Assembly (NCBI GenBank): GCA_964565865.1
Contig: CAZMGM010000034.1
Coordinates: 1 to 22,991, forward strand
Reading direction: 5' to 3'
DNA from: CBDAPI01 sp964565865
GTDB taxonomy: Bacteria > Acidobacteriota > UBA6911 > RPQK01 > CBDAPI01
DNA: 22,991 bases
The first letter of the stretch is position 1; every line of letters starts with the position of its first letter. This document shows positions 14,286 to 22,987 of the stretch, piece by piece. The notes under the pieces were generated by a model. It was not told the origin of the DNA and did not search any database. It saw only the letters and a program-made list of their open reading frames with translations. The translations under genes and the position numbers were made by a program.

Positions 14286-16796
14286 TCACTGGACTGTACT
14301 TTTCGAGTCCTCGAACAACCGCGACCTTAGCCCCTTCGGATCGGCGGATCCAAGGGATATTTTTGTCGCTTCAGAAAGGATCCGATCGTAAGTTCCTCGT
14401 GCCTCATCGTAAGCGGCTGCCGCTGCATCGAAATCGCTTTCTCTGATCTTTCCTCGCTTCATTTCCCAGCACTGGTCGACAGCGGCACGACACCACTTGG
14501 CGCTCTTCACCGAAGAACGTACGGGCTGGTTCCCCAACAATACAAAAATGGGATTGCTATGGGAACTAGGTAGTATCCTCAGTGCCAGCCAACTGGAGCG
14601 GATAACAGGCCAGTCGAACGCTAGATCGTTCCAGTTCCCGTCCGCCCTAATTTCGCTGCGCGCAACTGCTTCCCCATTGACAAGCAGTTCCACGGGAACC
14701 ATCCTACTTTCGCCGATTCGGGCACGCTCGATGTGCCAGTAGGGAAGTCGGTTGCCGGAAAACCAGTTCCTGAGATTCTCCCAGCCAGGTCTTAAATCCT
14801 TCCTCTGCAGACCAAGAGCAAGCCAGACCGGAAAACGTTTCAGAGTGAAATTCTCAACATCTTGTGGCAAGTAAGCGCACACCCTGGCCGTCACGCTTAT
14901 CTTCTCAGGACGATCCAGCAGTACTTCGCTGTTTTCGGTACCCAGTTCTTGCCCGTTTACAGAAAAATCGATGATGTGTGATCTTCCGTCAGAGACATAA
15001 CTGCGTCCCTTCCGGATCTGCTCCAGGTATTGATCGTAGTTTAATCCTTCGTCAAGCTTGGTATAGCTGCGGCCCACGCCCACTCGTTCATCGTAAATAC
15101 ACGGGAAATCGCTCTCTCCGATAATGCGAGTGCGAAAACCACAGTTCAGCGTGTGGTACCAGATATTCAGTTCCCATAGCGGCGGGGTATCCCCAATAGA
15201 AAGAAAATCGACCGCATCATGTGCGACGGTGACGATGTACTCGTTCGCTCCAACACTGTCGAACTTTGCTTTTTCGTAGTTTGGCAGTTCACGGGTTGGT
15301 TGTAGCGGTTCGAGTCCCCAGCCGGAGTGGGCGTATCCCACCACACCTCCCTGTGACCTGGCCCAACGCAAAATGGGCAAGGTCCAGCTGGGCCACTCCT
15401 CAATGCTACTCGTTTCTGGATAGTCATCTTCTTTCAATCCCAGGAGGCAGAGGTGGCCCGCGTGGGAAGAGGGGAACCCTGAAATTTCCACGTCATATCG
15501 AATCAGGTTCCTGGCAGTGGAAAGAGAGTGGGATTTCCCTTCAAAGAACTGTTTTTGATGATACCAGCAGGGCCCCCAGGTAAGTACACAAGCGATGTTT
15601 AGGTCCTCTCCCAGGATTTGCCGCCAGATATGCGCCGGATTGACTCCCTGCTCAGGATTTTCATAGTGACTACAGCCAGCAGCGTGAACATGATGATCGG
15701 CACTGTACCATCCAAGTTCAGCTAGGTGGGTCCAGCGCCTGAGCTGGAAACTCACTTCGTGGAATTTCACATTTCGGGGAACCGTAATGGAACGGGTCTG
15801 TTCAAGATATTCGGGGCCTCGCGTGAAGTCTACTTCGTAGTCTCCCGGCGGAATGTAGACATGCTCTCCATCTTGTCGATATATCTGAGGCTGGAAGAAA
15901 AAGTCAGGGAACTCGTCATCTCGCGCCAGTCGACGAGACGGCAGGGGGTAGATTCCACCCAGGCTTCGACTAAGCAAGGGCAACACACCCTCGGGTGGTG
16001 CCTCCTCGTCTGAACCTTTCCAGAACCTATCCATCCTGTCCCGGATGACAAAAGAAGCCATCGTCGGCAATCCGTCGTGATCCCGAACTCTGAAGACCAC
16101 TTTGACCGAGGGTTCACACCGAAACAGGATGTCGAGACCGTTACGAAAACCCAGATCTTGGGTACCCTCACCCACGTGGAATTCAATTCGCGCCTCTCGC
16201 TTCCCGACTGCTCGCGTGTAAATCTGCAGGATCGCGTATTCGAGTCGCAGACCGGAGAGATGATCCAAAAGCGGGCGGCGTCGATACAAACTAAGGTCTA
16301 GAAAACGATGCGTAAGTTCCCCGTCAGAGATAAAGTCTTGAGTCTGGACTCGTGAGGCCCCCGTAGAGACCTGAAAGAGGGCCGCAGCATTACGGCTTTC
16401 CACTTCAAGGCGAGATGTAATTGCGGCTTGATTATTGACCTTCACCAGGAAACTCTTCCATCCACCCTGGACCAACTTTGCGCCGGCCGGACCACGCAGT
16501 ACCTTGACACGCGTTTCCGGATTAATCTCTACCAGTGCCAGGCAATACGGGTCCAAGAGTCTCTGGATCTCGAGCCCGGTATCAGCAGATGGGGGTGCAT
16601 CTTTCAGGGCCTGGAGTTGTTTGACATCCTCCACAGCCAATATGTTCCCCGCAAACGAGAGTGCGTCCCCCAGACGCATCACATGTGCAACCAGCGGCTG
16701 CACTTCGACTCCCTCTACAACAGGCAGCTTTTCTCCGTACAGCATGGCCCCGGAGAACAGCCCGAAAGTCAGAATCTTGACAAATCGCCTGGCCAT
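14286..16796 (-). CDS. CehA/McbA-family PHP-type metallohydrolase, exported
   Basis: The 836-residue protein begins MARRFVKILTFGLFSGAMLYG, a signal peptide. Residues about 30-355 form a long beta-rich region without a recognised family. From about 362 a PHP-like metallohydrolase domain begins: WYSADHHVHAAGCSHYEN (363-380) with His369 and His371, GYAHSGWGL (487-495) with His490, VAHDAVDF near 524-531, and GESDFPC with Asp563. These are the expected metal ligands of CehA/McbA relatives, hydrolases of ester or phosphoester bonds; the true substrate is unknown. A charged helical tail closes the protein. ATG 16796 is chosen over ATG 16817 because GGAGGG (16804-16809) sits 7 nt upstream and inside the longer reading. 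The TonB receptor terminator lies directly upstream, so it has its own promoter within about 57 bp or depends on readthrough. Confidence 0.92.
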   Translation of the reverse strand: MARRFVKILTFGLFSGAMLYGEKLPVVEGVEVQPLVAHVMRLGDALSFAGNILAVEDVKQLQALKDAPPSADTGLEIQRLLDPYCLALVEINPETRVKVLRGPAGAKLVQGGWKSFLVKVNNQAAITSRLEVESRNAAALFQVSTGASRVQTQDFISDGELTHRFLDLSLYRRRPLLDHLSGLRLEYAILQIYTRAVGKREARIEFHVGEGTQDLGFRNGLDILFRCEPSVKVVFRVRDHDGLPTMASFVIRDRMDRFWKGSDEEAPPEGVLPLLSRSLGGIYPLPSRRLARDDEFPDFFFQPQIYRQDGEHVYIPPGDYEVDFTRGPEYLEQTRSITVPRNVKFHEVSFQLRRWTHLAELGWYSADHHVHAAGCSHYENPEQGVNPAHIWRQILGEDLNIACVLTWGPCWYHQKQFFEGKSHSLSTARNLIRYDVEISGFPSSHAGHLCLLGLKEDDYPETSSIEEWPSWTLPILRWARSQGGVVGYAHSGWGLEPLQPTRELPNYEKAKFDSVGANEYIVTVAHDAVDFLSIGDTPPLWELNIWYHTLNCGFRTRIIGESDFPCIYDERVGVGRSYTKLDEGLNYDQYLEQIRKGRSYVSDGRSHIIDFSVNGQELGTENSEVLLDRPEKISVTARVCAYLPQDVENFTLKRFPVWLALGLQRKDLRPGWENLRNWFSGNRLPYWHIERARIGESRMVPVELLVNGEAVARSEIRADGNWNDLAFDWPVIRSSWLALRILPSSHSNPIFVLLGNQPVRSSVKSAKWCRAAVDQCWEMKRGKIRESDFDAAAAAYDEARGTYDRILSEATKISLGSADPKGLRSRLFEDSKSTVQ

Positions 16797-16803
16797 GTTT
16801 CTT

Positions 16804-16809
16804 CCCTCC
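16804..16809 (-). promoter_or_regulatory. Ribosome binding site deciding start 16796
   Basis: Minus-strand GGAGGG lies 7 nt before ATG 16796. The alternative ATG 16817 would place this site inside the coding region and has no good site of its own. Confidence 0.75.
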
Positions 16810-16853
16810 AGACGCATTTATTCAGGACCGGCCATAGTAGCGCGTGGTCCTCT

Positions 16854-16889
16854 GAAAAGAAAAGGGGCGTGTCCTCGGCGACACGCCCC
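16854..16889 (-). terminator. Rho-independent terminator of the TonB-dependent receptor gene
   Basis: Read on the minus strand, a perfect 10-bp stem GGGGCGTGTC / GACACGCCCC (16889-16880 and 16873-16864) with a 6-nt loop is followed by TTTTCTTTTC (16863-16854). It begins 27 bp after the receptor stop at 16917. The plus strand has no T-run after the hairpin, so it is directional. It separates the receptor from the metallohydrolase unit. Confidence 0.93.
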
Positions 16890-16916
16890 GTGAAACACCG
16901 TTTCCTGGATCGAAAA

Positions 16917-19900
16917 CTAAAAGTTAACTTTCAATTGGAATTGGATGTGTCGTGGCTGGTTCCTTTGGCTGCCAACCTTGCCGTAGCCCGCTGCGTTATT
17001 AATATTCGAGGACGGGCTACCAAACGCGGTGTGATTGAAGAGGTTGAAAAACTCGAAACGGAATTCAACATTGCCCTCTTCACCGAGTCCAGGTATGTAA
17101 GTCCGTTTTAACAGCGAAACGTTTTCATTGAACATGCCGAATCCACGGAGGTCCCCTTCTACACGCCCCACGTCGCCAAAGGTATACGCAGCTGGTTGGG
17201 AAAAGGCACCGATGTTCAGGTACAGATCCTTACCCGGGTCGAAGTTGCTTGCGCTGACATCAGTGCGTTTTTCTCCTGATGCACGGTTCGGTCGGTTTGC
17301 GCCTCCGAATAGACCCAAGGGCGGACCGCCTCCAACTGCAATTGCCGGGCCAGAAGCGTAAACGGTCGTCACCCCGATTTGCCAGCCTTTCGTCATCACA
17401 TTCCTAGACGCACCACCAGAATTGAACTCATAGATCCAGTTGGTTATGAGACCGTGCGTCTGGTCGAAGGGCGAAATCGATTTCTCCAGATATCGGCGCG
17501 CTGTATCAAGAGCCGCAGGGTTGATGCCTGACCAGGCGTTTCCGTTCGTATCGCTGATGTTCTTGGACAGTGTGTAGCTGGCCAGAAAACCCAGACCTCT
17601 CGCGAAACGCTTTTGCACTTTCATGAGGAGTGCGTTGTAGGTGTGATTTCCGTTCGCATTCCAATGAGTGACAAACGAGGTATATTGGGGATAGGGTCTG
17701 AGCGCTTGCCCCACGGATCCCGTAAAACCCGCGTAGGGCGCCTGAATACCTGCGTCTATGGCCGCCTGGGAGTCGTGGGCCGCCAGAAGCGTTGAGCCCA
17801 GGCTCAGGTAGCTGGCAGGGACTTGACTGACGCTTTCGGTATTGGCAGGCAGACGCGACCCTTTGACCCCGACGTAGGTGAGATCCACAACGATACTCCA
17901 CGGAAGTTCTCGCTGGAGACTGAAGTTCCAGTTTGTGGTATAGGCTGAATGCCCTGACTGGGGGCTTATCCAGTCTCCAACTCCACCCACCTGAATTCCC
18001 GGATCGGTGTCAGGAACCGTTCCCGTAAAAGCCGGCCAGCCTGTGGCAAGTCTAAAAGCAGGCGTGATCCCCTGGTCGGTGGTCACAGGCGTAGAGAGAG
18101 CAGAAAACCCCGTTTGGAACCGGTTACCAAAAATCTCAGGCGCGTTGGTCTGAGCATTGGACTGGGCGTAAATAACACCGTAGCCGGCACGCAGCACCGT
18201 TTTGTCATTTACGGCATATGCCAACGCCAGGCGAGGGCCCCATTCATTGTAACTTTGCAGGAGTCCGTCCGCATCCTGGCCAAAACGATAGGCTCCCGGA
18301 ATTCCTCCTGCGCTAGGATTTGCCAGCAGCAGATCGATAGCTGAAAAGCTGCTCTGTCTTATTGCGATGGGGGTTGGGTAGTCGTAGCGAAGTCCCAGAG
18401 TTGCGGTCAATTTCGGAGTCAGCTGAATCTTGTCCTCGAGGTACAATGCAGCGTAACGGGTGTCCCACGTATGTTTTGCAATGCCGCTCTTCAGGAGCTG
18501 GCCCGACCAGACTTCACCCAGAAGCATGCTTGCCAGGCTATCACCCCAACTGCCGAAATTGGGAGAATTGGGCTGGCTGGTTGAAAGTTGATTGAAGACC
18601 ATTTTGCCGCCTTCGCCCCTCCGGTCTCTGCGACTGAAATTCGAAGTCCACACCTCTCCTCCGAACCTGATTTGATGCCGCCCTTTCGTCCAGCTCAACG
18701 TGTCAGTGAAGACATGAGTAATGTCCGTCGTACCCTCGGGAGAAAGGTCTGAGTTCCCCATTCGTGAATATCCGGCAGGTTGCATACTTGGAAGGCCATA
18801 GCCATCAGTAGGAATTCCCGGGATCTTCACGTCTTTGTTCGTTAACCCCCCTGGCAACCCGATGTTTCTTTTGTCATACCATTGATGTCCCCAGCCGAAA
18901 TGGTTCACCAGAGTGGGACTGGCCACCCAGTTCCAGTTGGCCCGAAAAAACCTGGCTTCAAAATCCGTAGCATAGGCGCGATCTATTGGGATACCGCCCA
19001 GGTCACCGTTACGAACTTCGGGGAGCAACGCATACCAGTGAGTAAAGGTGAAACGGTGATCGTCGTTGAAGGTATGGGTCAGTTTTATGGAGTATGAATC
19101 ATCATCTACCGGCCTCGAGCCCGCATTGACGAAGTTGTCTCTGACCCCTGGATACTCCGGTACCGGCAGCCTGTCCATGTAGAACTTGGCGTACGGGCTG
19201 ATCCGGGAGCTCGGGATGATGTTACCAGGGAAGGCGGTCCTTACAAATCCGCCCGCCCCATCGTCTTGGGTGGTCAAGGGGTCAAAAATCGGGATGAGCT
19301 CCCCTGTGGAAGCGTCTTTCAACTCGGAAAAATCTCCCTGGCGAAAACCCATTGAGGGGATGGTCACCAGGCCTCGAGTGGGAGCACCGCCACGGCGGCG
19401 GAAACCGTCATAGGCGGCAAAGAAAAAGGTCTTGTCTTTGACAATCGGGCCGGAAAAGGTGAAACCGAATTCGTTCTGGCGAATGAGGGCTTTGCTAGTA
19501 GCGAAGAATCCTCTCGCATCCGTTGCATCATTTCGTACGATCCAAAAAACGTTACCGTGGAAATCGTTTGTCCCCGATCTGAGCGAATAGTTTGCGATTC
19601 CAAATCCACGCCCCACGTTAGCCGGGTACATGGTGGTGGTTACCGTGAACTCTTCCACCGCTTCATAAGGGGGGGGGGTCCGTTCACTCAGACCAGGTGA
19701 TTCCTGCAGCGCAAAGGGTATCCCGTCGATGATTGTCTGAGTCGAGTGCTGAGGAGAACCCAGAACGTGTTTGCTCCAGCCAGTACCAGTGATGCCCGGC
19801 GTCAGGAAAATAAAAGATTCAACCTGACGACGGCCCGAGCCGGCTACTTGTGTAGCAGCACCCAATTCGAGTGGAAGGTCGATGACGAGCCTTCTCTCCA

Positions 19901-20339
19901 TATTCGTACTCACCTCGGCATTGCTGGTCTGTAGCAGTGCCGCTACACTCCCCTCCACCGTCACCAACTCGGCTACCTCGCCAATCTCGAGAGTAAAATT
20001 CAATGTCGTCGTAGCTGTCACCGAGACGGTCACAGGGGAATAAGAATACCGTTTGAAACCAGGAAGCTCGGCCTCAACCTGATAGCTCCCAACGGGCATA
20101 AATTCCAAAACGTAGGTTCCCGTTTCGTTCGATACCGTTGTGACCTGTTGGTTGGTACCCAGGTTAGTAGCTTGAATATCGACACCTGGAACAATCGCAC
20201 CCGTCACATCCGACACCACACCTCGGATGCTTCCTGCTCCACCCTGACTTAAGCCAGTACCCGTGGAAAAGAACAGCAGTGCTATTACCACCACTACGCT
20301 AAACATTGTTGTCGCTCGTAATTTTTTGAGTTGCCCCAT
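16917..20339 (-). CDS. TonB-dependent receptor, Oar-like, with N-terminal carboxypeptidase-regulatory-like domain
   Basis: The 1140-residue outer-membrane protein has a signal peptide (hydrophobic about 13-31, ending LSQGG), then a carboxypeptidase-regulatory-like/CNA-B-type domain (about 36-117: GSIRGVVSDVTGAIVPGVDI, ETGTYVLEF, GFKRY). A plug region (about 145-255) contains TIIDGIPF, TPPPYEAVEEFTVTT and SLRSGTNDFHG, and the remainder is a long beta-barrel rich in alternating strands. It ends in QFQLKVNF with a terminal Phe, as expected for outer-membrane barrels. This size and layout are highly expanded in Acidobacteriota, where ligands are mostly unknown. AGGAG (20347-20351) lies 7 nt before ATG 20339. 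It is divergent from the second PSD1 gene and followed by a strong terminator, so it is probably monocistronic. A ten-C coding tract at 19678-19669 encodes part of Thr-Pro-Pro-Pro (221-224). Confidence 0.96.
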   Translation of the reverse strand: MGQLKKLRATTMFSVVVVIALLFFSTGTGLSQGGAGSIRGVVSDVTGAIVPGVDIQATNLGTNQQVTTVSNETGTYVLEFMPVGSYQVEAELPGFKRYSYSPVTVSVTATTTLNFTLEIGEVAELVTVEGSVAALLQTSNAEVSTNMERRLVIDLPLELGAATQVAGSGRRQVESFIFLTPGITGTGWSKHVLGSPQHSTQTIIDGIPFALQESPGLSERTPPPYEAVEEFTVTTTMYPANVGRGFGIANYSLRSGTNDFHGNVFWIVRNDATDARGFFATSKALIRQNEFGFTFSGPIVKDKTFFFAAYDGFRRRGGAPTRGLVTIPSMGFRQGDFSELKDASTGELIPIFDPLTTQDDGAGGFVRTAFPGNIIPSSRISPYAKFYMDRLPVPEYPGVRDNFVNAGSRPVDDDSYSIKLTHTFNDDHRFTFTHWYALLPEVRNGDLGGIPIDRAYATDFEARFFRANWNWVASPTLVNHFGWGHQWYDKRNIGLPGGLTNKDVKIPGIPTDGYGLPSMQPAGYSRMGNSDLSPEGTTDITHVFTDTLSWTKGRHQIRFGGEVWTSNFSRRDRRGEGGKMVFNQLSTSQPNSPNFGSWGDSLASMLLGEVWSGQLLKSGIAKHTWDTRYAALYLEDKIQLTPKLTATLGLRYDYPTPIAIRQSSFSAIDLLLANPSAGGIPGAYRFGQDADGLLQSYNEWGPRLALAYAVNDKTVLRAGYGVIYAQSNAQTNAPEIFGNRFQTGFSALSTPVTTDQGITPAFRLATGWPAFTGTVPDTDPGIQVGGVGDWISPQSGHSAYTTNWNFSLQRELPWSIVVDLTYVGVKGSRLPANTESVSQVPASYLSLGSTLLAAHDSQAAIDAGIQAPYAGFTGSVGQALRPYPQYTSFVTHWNANGNHTYNALLMKVQKRFARGLGFLASYTLSKNISDTNGNAWSGINPAALDTARRYLEKSISPFDQTHGLITNWIYEFNSGGASRNVMTKGWQIGVTTVYASGPAIAVGGGPPLGLFGGANRPNRASGEKRTDVSASNFDPGKDLYLNIGAFSQPAAYTFGDVGRVEGDLRGFGMFNENVSLLKRTYIPGLGEEGNVEFRFEFFNLFNHTAFGSPSSNINNAAGYGKVGSQRNQPRHIQFQLKVNF

Positions 20340-20470
20340 TCAATCGCTCCTAACCTTTCAACCTTATTGGCCTTACCGGTGCACTTTGCATCGCCTAGTC
20401 AGCACACCCACGTCATATTTTTCCAATGGTATACTATCGCCATTAATTTTCAAATCGTTTTGAGGCCTGC
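20340..20470. promoter_or_regulatory. Divergent promoter region between TonB receptor and PSD1 copy B
   Basis: This AT-richer 131-bp gap must drive both divergent genes. On the plus strand TGGTATACT (20427-20435) is an extended -10 type element (TGn then TATACT, five of six to consensus) with no matching -35 at 17-bp spacing; a start site near 20442 would leave about a 29-nt leader before TTG 20471. For the receptor I saw no convincing element pair. No operator palindrome was recognised. Confidence 0.45.
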
Positions 20471-22987
20471 TTGTTGCCACACACAAGAAATCTGGATGTA
20501 CTTAAGCTCCCCTTTGTGGCGCTCTGCCTGCCATCTTTTTTCTGGACCTTGGCGGCTGTAGATAACGGAGCCATCTTCCGCGAACAACTCTTGCCCATTC
20601 TCCAGGTTCATTGTGCAGCCTGCCATGATGGTCTAAAGGCCCAAAACAACTTTTCCGTCTCCAGCCTGGCAGATCTTCTTCGCGGCGGAAAACACGGATC
20701 CTCCATTGTTCCGGGTTCTGCCCGTGAGAGTCTGCTGATGCAGTACATCCGGGGCGAGCGGATGCCCCAGATGCCCTTGGGGGGGGCGCTTTCCGAACCC
20801 GCTATCCGGCAGTTGGCCGAAGCACTTGATTCGATGGCTCCCCTACCGGCGCACGACCGAGTTCCTGACAAACACTGGGCATGGTTATTGCGCAAGCCGG
20901 AGTCCCCGCCGATTCCCCCGGCGAAGAGCGACGACCGGGTAGAAAATCCGATCGATGCTTTCATTCTCGCCAGACTGGAAACCAGGGGCCTCAGACCGGC
21001 ACCTAAGGCCGACCGACGGGCGCTGATCCGGCGAGTATACTTCGACTTGATCGGGCTTCCGCCCGCTCCCGAGGAGGTCCGGAGCTTCCTGAATGACTCC
21101 GACCCAAAAGCTTACGAGAAACTGCTCGACCGGCTCCTCGACCATCCAGGCTACGGCGAACGCTGGGCGCGGCACTGGCTGGACCTGGTGCGCTATGCGG
21201 AGTCGAACGGCTTTGCCACCGACATCGAACGGCCTACAGCCTGGCGATACCGGGATTATGTCATCCGCTCGTTGAACCGGGACAAGCCCTTTGACCTTTT
21301 CATAAAAGAGCAACTGGCCGGTGATGAACTACCGACCCCTCCCGATGCCGAGGACATGGAAGCGGTAGCGGAGATGAAAGTGGAACGGTCGGTCGCTCTT
21401 GGCTTTCTGCGAATGGGGCCCTGGGAAGCTGATGCAAACTCCAAAAGAAAACTCCGGCAGGATTATTTGAACGAGATCACCAAGACCACTGGTTCGGTCT
21501 TTCTGGGAGTGACGGTCGGTTGCGCGCAGTGCCACGACCATAAGTACGACCCCATCTCCCAGAAGGATTTCTACCGCATGCAGGCCTTCTTCGCCACCAC
21601 CCGCTTTGAGGAGAGAAAAGCTCCCTTTATCAAGGCGGAGAACCCGCGGAAGATGAGGGAACTCTACCGGTTCTACCAGGATGAAGTGGAGCGGGCAATC
21701 GAGGAATTCCGCAGCCGGAAGGAGAAGCTGGTCGCACGCTTCCGGGAGCATAAGAATCTTCCTGTAGTAGAAGACGACCCGGCGGTAAAAGCATTCTTGA
21801 AAGAGGTGAACGTTCCGAATGCCTTTTTCCAGGAGCGGGACGACCCCATCTTCAGCCACGAGGAGTGGCCTGCTTATGTGAATGCAAGGGACGAAAAGAA
21901 CCGTTTGACCGAGCTGTTGCAACGGCATCAGCCCCTGGCTTGCGCCGTATCGGACATGGTCCCTCCAGAAGTGGCCGATCTCGCCGCCACACACGTGTTG
22001 GCGGGAGGTGAACTGGACAGCAAGGGTGAGAAGGTCAATCCGGGCTTTCCGGAGGGGCTCACCGGGAAGCTGGAAGATGCGAAGATTCCCAACCGCGCCA
22101 CTACGGCAATCAAACGCGGGAGTTCGGGCCGCCGACTGGCCCTAGCCGAGTGGATTGCACGCCCGGAAAATCCTCTGACGGCACGGGTCATAGTAAACCG
22201 CCTCTGGCAGTATCATTTCGGCCAGGGCCTGGTTCGAACTCCAAGCGATTTCGGAGTCAACGGGGAGCGCCCGACCCATCCGGAACTGCTCGACTGGCTG
22301 GCCGTTCGGTTCGTGGAGGAAGAGTGGAGCTTCAAGGCGATGCACAAATTGATGCTCACCTCTCGAACTTACCGCCAGTCCACGGGTCATCCAGAGTGGC
22401 AGGTCTTTTCCCAGACAGACCCCGAGAACCGTTATTTGTGGAGGATGAACTGGATTCGGCTGGACTCAGAGGTGCTACGGGACTCGATCCTGGCGCTCAG
22501 TGGGCGGCTGAATCCAGCGCGGAGCGGGCCCAGCGTCTTATTAGACGTTCCCAAGGATGTCGCCGAAGGGTACGAGATGTTCAAATGGTTTGCTTCCGAA
22601 CAACAAGAACAGAGGCGGCGAAGTGTCTACGCCTTCCAGAGGCGGTCGGTTGGCTCTGCTTTCATGGAAACCTTTGATGTCGCCAATATGGGTGTCTCCT
22701 GCGCCCGCCGAAGCGTGACGACGGTTGCCCCCCAGGCCCTCACCCTGTTGAACGGAAAATTGACGAACACCGAAGCCCGGCACTTTGCCCAGCGCATTCT
22801 GAGAGAGGGCGAAAGAGATCAGGAGGATCCTGTCGAACGCGCTTTCTGGTCTGCCTTGAGTCGTCCTCCTTCCGAGCAGGAAAAGCGAGAAGCGCTCGAG
22901 CTGGTTGCCCGAACCACACCGGTCGAGGGGTTCACGCGCCTGGGCGTGGTTCTGTTTAACCTGAACGAATTTATCTATCTGGAGTAA
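20471..22987 (+). CDS. PSD1 / DUF1549-DUF1553 cytochrome c-domain protein, copy B
   Basis: The 838-residue exported protein has a signal segment (about 11-29), a PSCyt1-like domain with CAACH (48-52), then DUF1549 (about 158-380, including NPIDAFILARLE and GERWARHWLDLVRYAESNG), a charged coil (about 385-440) and DUF1553 (about 565-838: NPLTARVIVNRLWQYHFGQG), ending LNEFIYLE. A second CxxCH, CAQCH 351-355, lies in GCAQCHDHKYDPI. The usual MPP near the heme domain is altered to RMPQMPLGG (97-105). The start is non-ATG: an in-frame TAA at 20444-20446 blocks extension, and TTG 20471 (or 20474) follows GAGG at 20462-20465. It shares its layout with the gene at 3369 but diverges in the cytochrome domain. 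The stop lies 4 bases before the window end, where a DUF1501 partner would be expected next. Confidence 0.93.
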   Translation: MLPHTRNLDVLKLPFVALCLPSFFWTLAAVDNGAIFREQLLPILQVHCAACHDGLKAQNNFSVSSLADLLRGGKHGSSIVPGSARESLLMQYIRGERMPQMPLGGALSEPAIRQLAEALDSMAPLPAHDRVPDKHWAWLLRKPESPPIPPAKSDDRVENPIDAFILARLETRGLRPAPKADRRALIRRVYFDLIGLPPAPEEVRSFLNDSDPKAYEKLLDRLLDHPGYGERWARHWLDLVRYAESNGFATDIERPTAWRYRDYVIRSLNRDKPFDLFIKEQLAGDELPTPPDAEDMEAVAEMKVERSVALGFLRMGPWEADANSKRKLRQDYLNEITKTTGSVFLGVTVGCAQCHDHKYDPISQKDFYRMQAFFATTRFEERKAPFIKAENPRKMRELYRFYQDEVERAIEEFRSRKEKLVARFREHKNLPVVEDDPAVKAFLKEVNVPNAFFQERDDPIFSHEEWPAYVNARDEKNRLTELLQRHQPLACAVSDMVPPEVADLAATHVLAGGELDSKGEKVNPGFPEGLTGKLEDAKIPNRATTAIKRGSSGRRLALAEWIARPENPLTARVIVNRLWQYHFGQGLVRTPSDFGVNGERPTHPELLDWLAVRFVEEEWSFKAMHKLMLTSRTYRQSTGHPEWQVFSQTDPENRYLWRMNWIRLDSEVLRDSILALSGRLNPARSGPSVLLDVPKDVAEGYEMFKWFASEQQEQRRRSVYAFQRRSVGSAFMETFDVANMGVSCARRSVTTVAPQALTLLNGKLTNTEARHFAQRILREGERDQEDPVERAFWSALSRPPSEQEKREALELVARTTPVEGFTRLGVVLFNLNEFIYLE

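Noticed and set aside
16428..17111. 227-codon plus-strand open frame across the metallohydrolase/receptor junction
   Set aside because: It spans the intrinsic terminator and the ends of two real genes on the other strand, and shows no domain or ribosome site.
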